From contig JBEKVE010000077.1 in the NCBI GenBank assembly GCA_049514335.1, positions 1 through 14,651 of the forward strand: 14,651 nt of DNA, given 5' to 3'. This document shows positions 12,694 to 14,651 of this stretch, one piece after another (position 1 is the stretch's first letter; each line of letters starts with the position of its first letter). The stretch comes from JBEKVE01 sp049514335. Its GTDB lineage: Bacteria; Actinomycetota; Acidimicrobiia; Acidimicrobiales; UBA8190. The notes beneath the pieces are model-generated. The model was given only the letters and a program-made list of their open reading frames with translations, was not told where the DNA came from and ran no database searches. Made by a program: the position numbers and the translations under genes.

Positions 12694-14193
12694 TCAGCCC
12701 GTGGGCAGGGCGGTCCGTGGCGTGGCGCGCCGCGACGGTCGACGCCGGGCACGCCCGGGCGCGACCCCGACGGGCACGGCCGGGTCGAGCCCCGCCGCCT
12801 CGAGCAGCTCGTCGAGGGCGATGGGGATGGCGTCGGCCAGCACCGACGCCCGAGGCACCGTCTCGGCGCACGCCATGAGACCCCAGTTGAGGACGCCGCG
12901 GTAGCTCATCACGGTGATGTTGAGCCCGGCCCCGTCCATGACCGGACCCAGGGGGAAGCCCGCCACCATCTCCGCTCCGGCCAGGTAGAGGGGGAAGTCG
13001 GGTCCGGGCACGTTGGAGATGACCAGGCTGTGGATGGGACGGTGGTGCTCGGCCAGCTTCAGGCGGGTGTAGGCCCGCGCCGCCACGGAGAACACGTTGG
13101 GGGTGGCGTGCTCGGCCCAGTCGCGCAGGACGTCGGCACCGAGCGCCTGGTGCTCCTCCTTGGCGCCCTTGGTGCCGTCACGGATGGTGTGGAGGCGCTT
13201 GACGGGGTCGTCGATCTGACACGGCAGGGCGACGAACATGGCCGACACCTTGTTGGCCCCCCGCCGGTTGCCGACCGAGGGGGCGACCGACACCGGCACG
13301 GTGGCCACGAGCGGCTCGTCCGGGAGCTCGTCACCCTCGAGGAGATAGCGTCGCAGCGCGCCGGTGCACACCGCCAGCACCACGTCGTTGACCGTGGTTC
13401 CGCACGCCCGCTTCACCCGCTTGACGTCCTCGAGCGATATCGACGAGAAGGCCACGCGCCGGTGCGGGGTGATGGCGGCATTCAGCGAGGTCCGCGGGGT
13501 CGTGAGGGGCAGCGCGGCGTGCCCCGTGCTGCGCGACCGCACCCGCCGGACGTCGAGCACCGCACGGCCCGTCTTCCATGCCAGGCGGGTGATCCCGACC
13601 GGGCGGCCGAGGCGCGCCCCGAGGGCGCTCGCCACGAGCTGCAGCTCCGACGGGAGCCGGTCGCCGGACGGTGGCGGTCCGAGGGCGGCGGCGTCGGGCC
13701 CGGACTCGGCGGCCGTCGGCTCGAGGTCGAACAGCTGGCCGAGCAGCTCGGCTCCCGACACGCCGTCGATGGTGCAGTGGTGGATCTTCGTGACCACCGC
13801 AACCCTGCCGCCGCGCAGGCCCTCGACGATGTACATCTCCCACAGCGGCTTGGTGCGGTCGAGCTGTCGGCTGCACACGTCGCCCACGAACTGGGCCAGC
13901 TCGTCCACCCCTCCGGGGGCGGGGAGCGCGCCGCGGCGCATGTGGTAATCGATGTCGAAGGTGGGGTCGTCCACCCAGTAGGGATGGCCCAGCCGGAAGG
14001 GCACCTCGACCAGTCGCCGGCGGAAGATGGGTGCGAGCGCCAGCCGGGAGCTCACGAGCGTCCGCAGCTTCTCGTAGGAGTACCCGCCCGGCACGGTCGA
14101 CGGATCGAAGATCGCCGCCATCGACACGTGCATGTGCAGGCTCGGGGTTTCGAGGTACAGGAATGTGGCGTCGAGCCCCGTGAGCTGCTCCAT
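12694..14193 (-). CDS. WS/DGAT-family wax ester synthase/diacylglycerol acyltransferase
   Basis: This 499-aa protein has the canonical start MEQLTGLDATFLYLETPSLH and the catalytic motif HHCTIDG (His138, His139, Asp143) that defines these acyl-CoA:alcohol/diacylglycerol acyltransferases. The family length is about 450-500 aa. Further conserved stretches are DRTKPLWEMYIVEGL, VNDVVLAVCTGALRRYL and the C-terminal VISNVPGPDFPLYLAG. The last matches the family's 'SNVPGP' signature. These enzymes make storage wax esters or triacylglycerol at the membrane. The ATG at 14193 is preferred over a GTG at 14223 because GAGGGTGAG precedes it and the family starts there. The Gfo/Idh gene follows in the same operon. 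A membrane-protein gene diverges upstream. Confidence 0.92.
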   Translation of the reverse strand: MEQLTGLDATFLYLETPSLHMHVSMAAIFDPSTVPGGYSYEKLRTLVSSRLALAPIFRRRLVEVPFRLGHPYWVDDPTFDIDYHMRRGALPAPGGVDELAQFVGDVCSRQLDRTKPLWEMYIVEGLRGGRVAVVTKIHHCTIDGVSGAELLGQLFDLEPTAAESGPDAAALGPPPSGDRLPSELQLVASALGARLGRPVGITRLAWKTGRAVLDVRRVRSRSTGHAALPLTTPRTSLNAAITPHRRVAFSSISLEDVKRVKRACGTTVNDVVLAVCTGALRRYLLEGDELPDEPLVATVPVSVAPSVGNRRGANKVSAMFVALPCQIDDPVKRLHTIRDGTKGAKEEHQALGADVLRDWAEHATPNVFSVAARAYTRLKLAEHHRPIHSLVISNVPGPDFPLYLAGAEMVAGFPLGPVMDGAGLNITVMSYRGVLNWGLMACAETVPRASVLADAIPIALDELLEAAGLDPAVPVGVAPGRARRRPSRRATPRTALPTG

Positions 14194-14314
14194 GGTCGTC
14201 TCACCCTCGTTCGTGGGCCCCACCGGGCCCCCGACGTCCTGCGACCCCTAGGCGTCCGGTGACGCCCGCCTCGCCGGTGTGCGCCATCTTCGCACCGCGA
14301 GGGAGGATGGTGCC
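14194..14314. other. Divergent intergenic region of the acyltransferase and membrane-protein genes
   Basis: This 121-bp gap must hold both promoters. GTGGGCCCCAC (14214-14224) is close to a palindrome, but no convincing -35/-10 pair is visible on either strand. Confidence 0.4.
14300..14307 (+). promoter_or_regulatory. Ribosome binding site of the edge-truncated membrane-protein gene
   Basis: AGGGAGGA lies 7 nt before the ATG at 14315 and is the strongest Shine-Dalgarno sequence in the window. It fixes the start of the truncated gene. Confidence 0.6.
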
Positions 14315-14651
14315 ATGACGTGGGCGTGGGTCTACCTGGCCGTCAGCCTTGTCGGCGGTCTGCTGGTGATCAACGCCTTCCGCCCGGCGCGCCACCAGCT
14401 GCTGGTCGTGCCCAGCTTCTTCGCCGGCTGGTACACGGCCGAGATGCCGCTGTGGCACATCGGCTGGCAGGTGGCGGCCACCGTGTTGTTCGCCCTGGGG
14501 GGCGCCTTCGGTTCGTGGCCGGCCTGGGTCGGGCTGGGCATCAACGTGCTCGCCTGGACGGGCCTGGCCGTGCACGCCCGCGTGTCGCTCCACGCTCGGC
14601 ACGTCTTCGCCGCCGCCGAGGAGGAGCTGGCCCTGCCCGCCGGTGACGCCG
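14315..14651 (+). CDS. N-terminal part of a membrane-anchored protein, possibly an alpha/beta hydrolase
   Basis: The frame is open from the ATG at 14315 to the window end (112 codons, no stop). It starts with a hydrophobic segment, TWAWVYLAVSLVGGLLVINA (about 2-21), and a second region, about residues 52-90 (WQVAATVLFALGGAFGSW then WVGLGINVLAWTGLAVHA), likely forms two more membrane helices. The linking FRPARHQLLVVPSFFAGWYT segment reminds me of the N-terminal membrane region of some actinobacterial esterases or lipases. The catalytic part would lie beyond the window, so this name is tentative. Its divergent position next to a WS/DGAT gene would suit a lipid hydrolase. Confidence 0.7.
   Translation, partial: MTWAWVYLAVSLVGGLLVINAFRPARHQLLVVPSFFAGWYTAEMPLWHIGWQVAATVLFALGGAFGSWPAWVGLGINVLAWTGLAVHARVSLHARHVFAAAEEELALPAGDA

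Noticed and set aside
12319..14262. 647-aa plus-strand frame opposite the Gfo/Idh and WS/DGAT genes
   Set aside because: It is Arg/Pro-rich shadow sequence; the minus-strand HHxxxDG protein explains the coding signal.

Overview
The window is high-GC DNA with short intergenic gaps, GTG starts and several candidate leaderless transcripts. An LLM-class F420-type oxidoreductase, a WS/DGAT acyltransferase and a paired HTH/Clp_N module point to an actinobacterium (Actinomycetota). An Acidimicrobiia-like or other little-studied lineage is my guess from gene content, not a demonstrated assignment.

Region 1 (1-940): a two-gene operon encodes a 70-aa HTH protein and a free-standing Clp N-domain protein. 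A near-perfect inverted repeat (171-213) overlays a textbook promoter (TTGACA-N17-TAAACT) whose predicted start site falls on the GTG start codon.

Region 2 (940-4415): a complete 869-aa rifampin phosphotransferase (ATP-binding, rifamycin-binding and swivelling His domains) is preceded 97 bp upstream by a 19-bp palindrome resembling the rifamycin-associated element (RAE). A small DUF6582-like protein follows. This is a probable rifamycin-resistance locus.

Region 3 (4451-7394, minus strand): a GNAT acetyltransferase lies downstream of an unusual MarR-VOC fusion regulator, which has its own operator-like promoter. Next comes an F420-dependent oxidoreductase co-transcribed with a PadR regulator.

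Region 4 (7395-8903, plus strand): a phytanoyl-CoA-dioxygenase-like gene diverges from padR across a pair of 20-bp direct repeats 33 bp apart. A class I SAM-dependent methyltransferase follows, broken by a one-base frameshift in a G7 run. PadR, the oxidoreductase and the dioxygenase probably form one regulated small-molecule oxidation unit.

Region 5 (8904-11585, plus strand): a hairpin-rich, locally AT-richer leader precedes a membrane-bound HAMP-GGDEF diguanylate cyclase. A repeat-rich gap follows, then a monofunctional AroQ chorismate mutase with Glu at the E. coli Gln88 position.

Region 6 (11588-14651): a Gfo/Idh/MocA oxidoreductase sits just downstream of a WS/DGAT acyltransferase on the minus strand. 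The N-terminal part of a membrane-anchored protein starts divergently and runs off the window. I see no tRNA, rRNA, CRISPR array, transposase or integrase.
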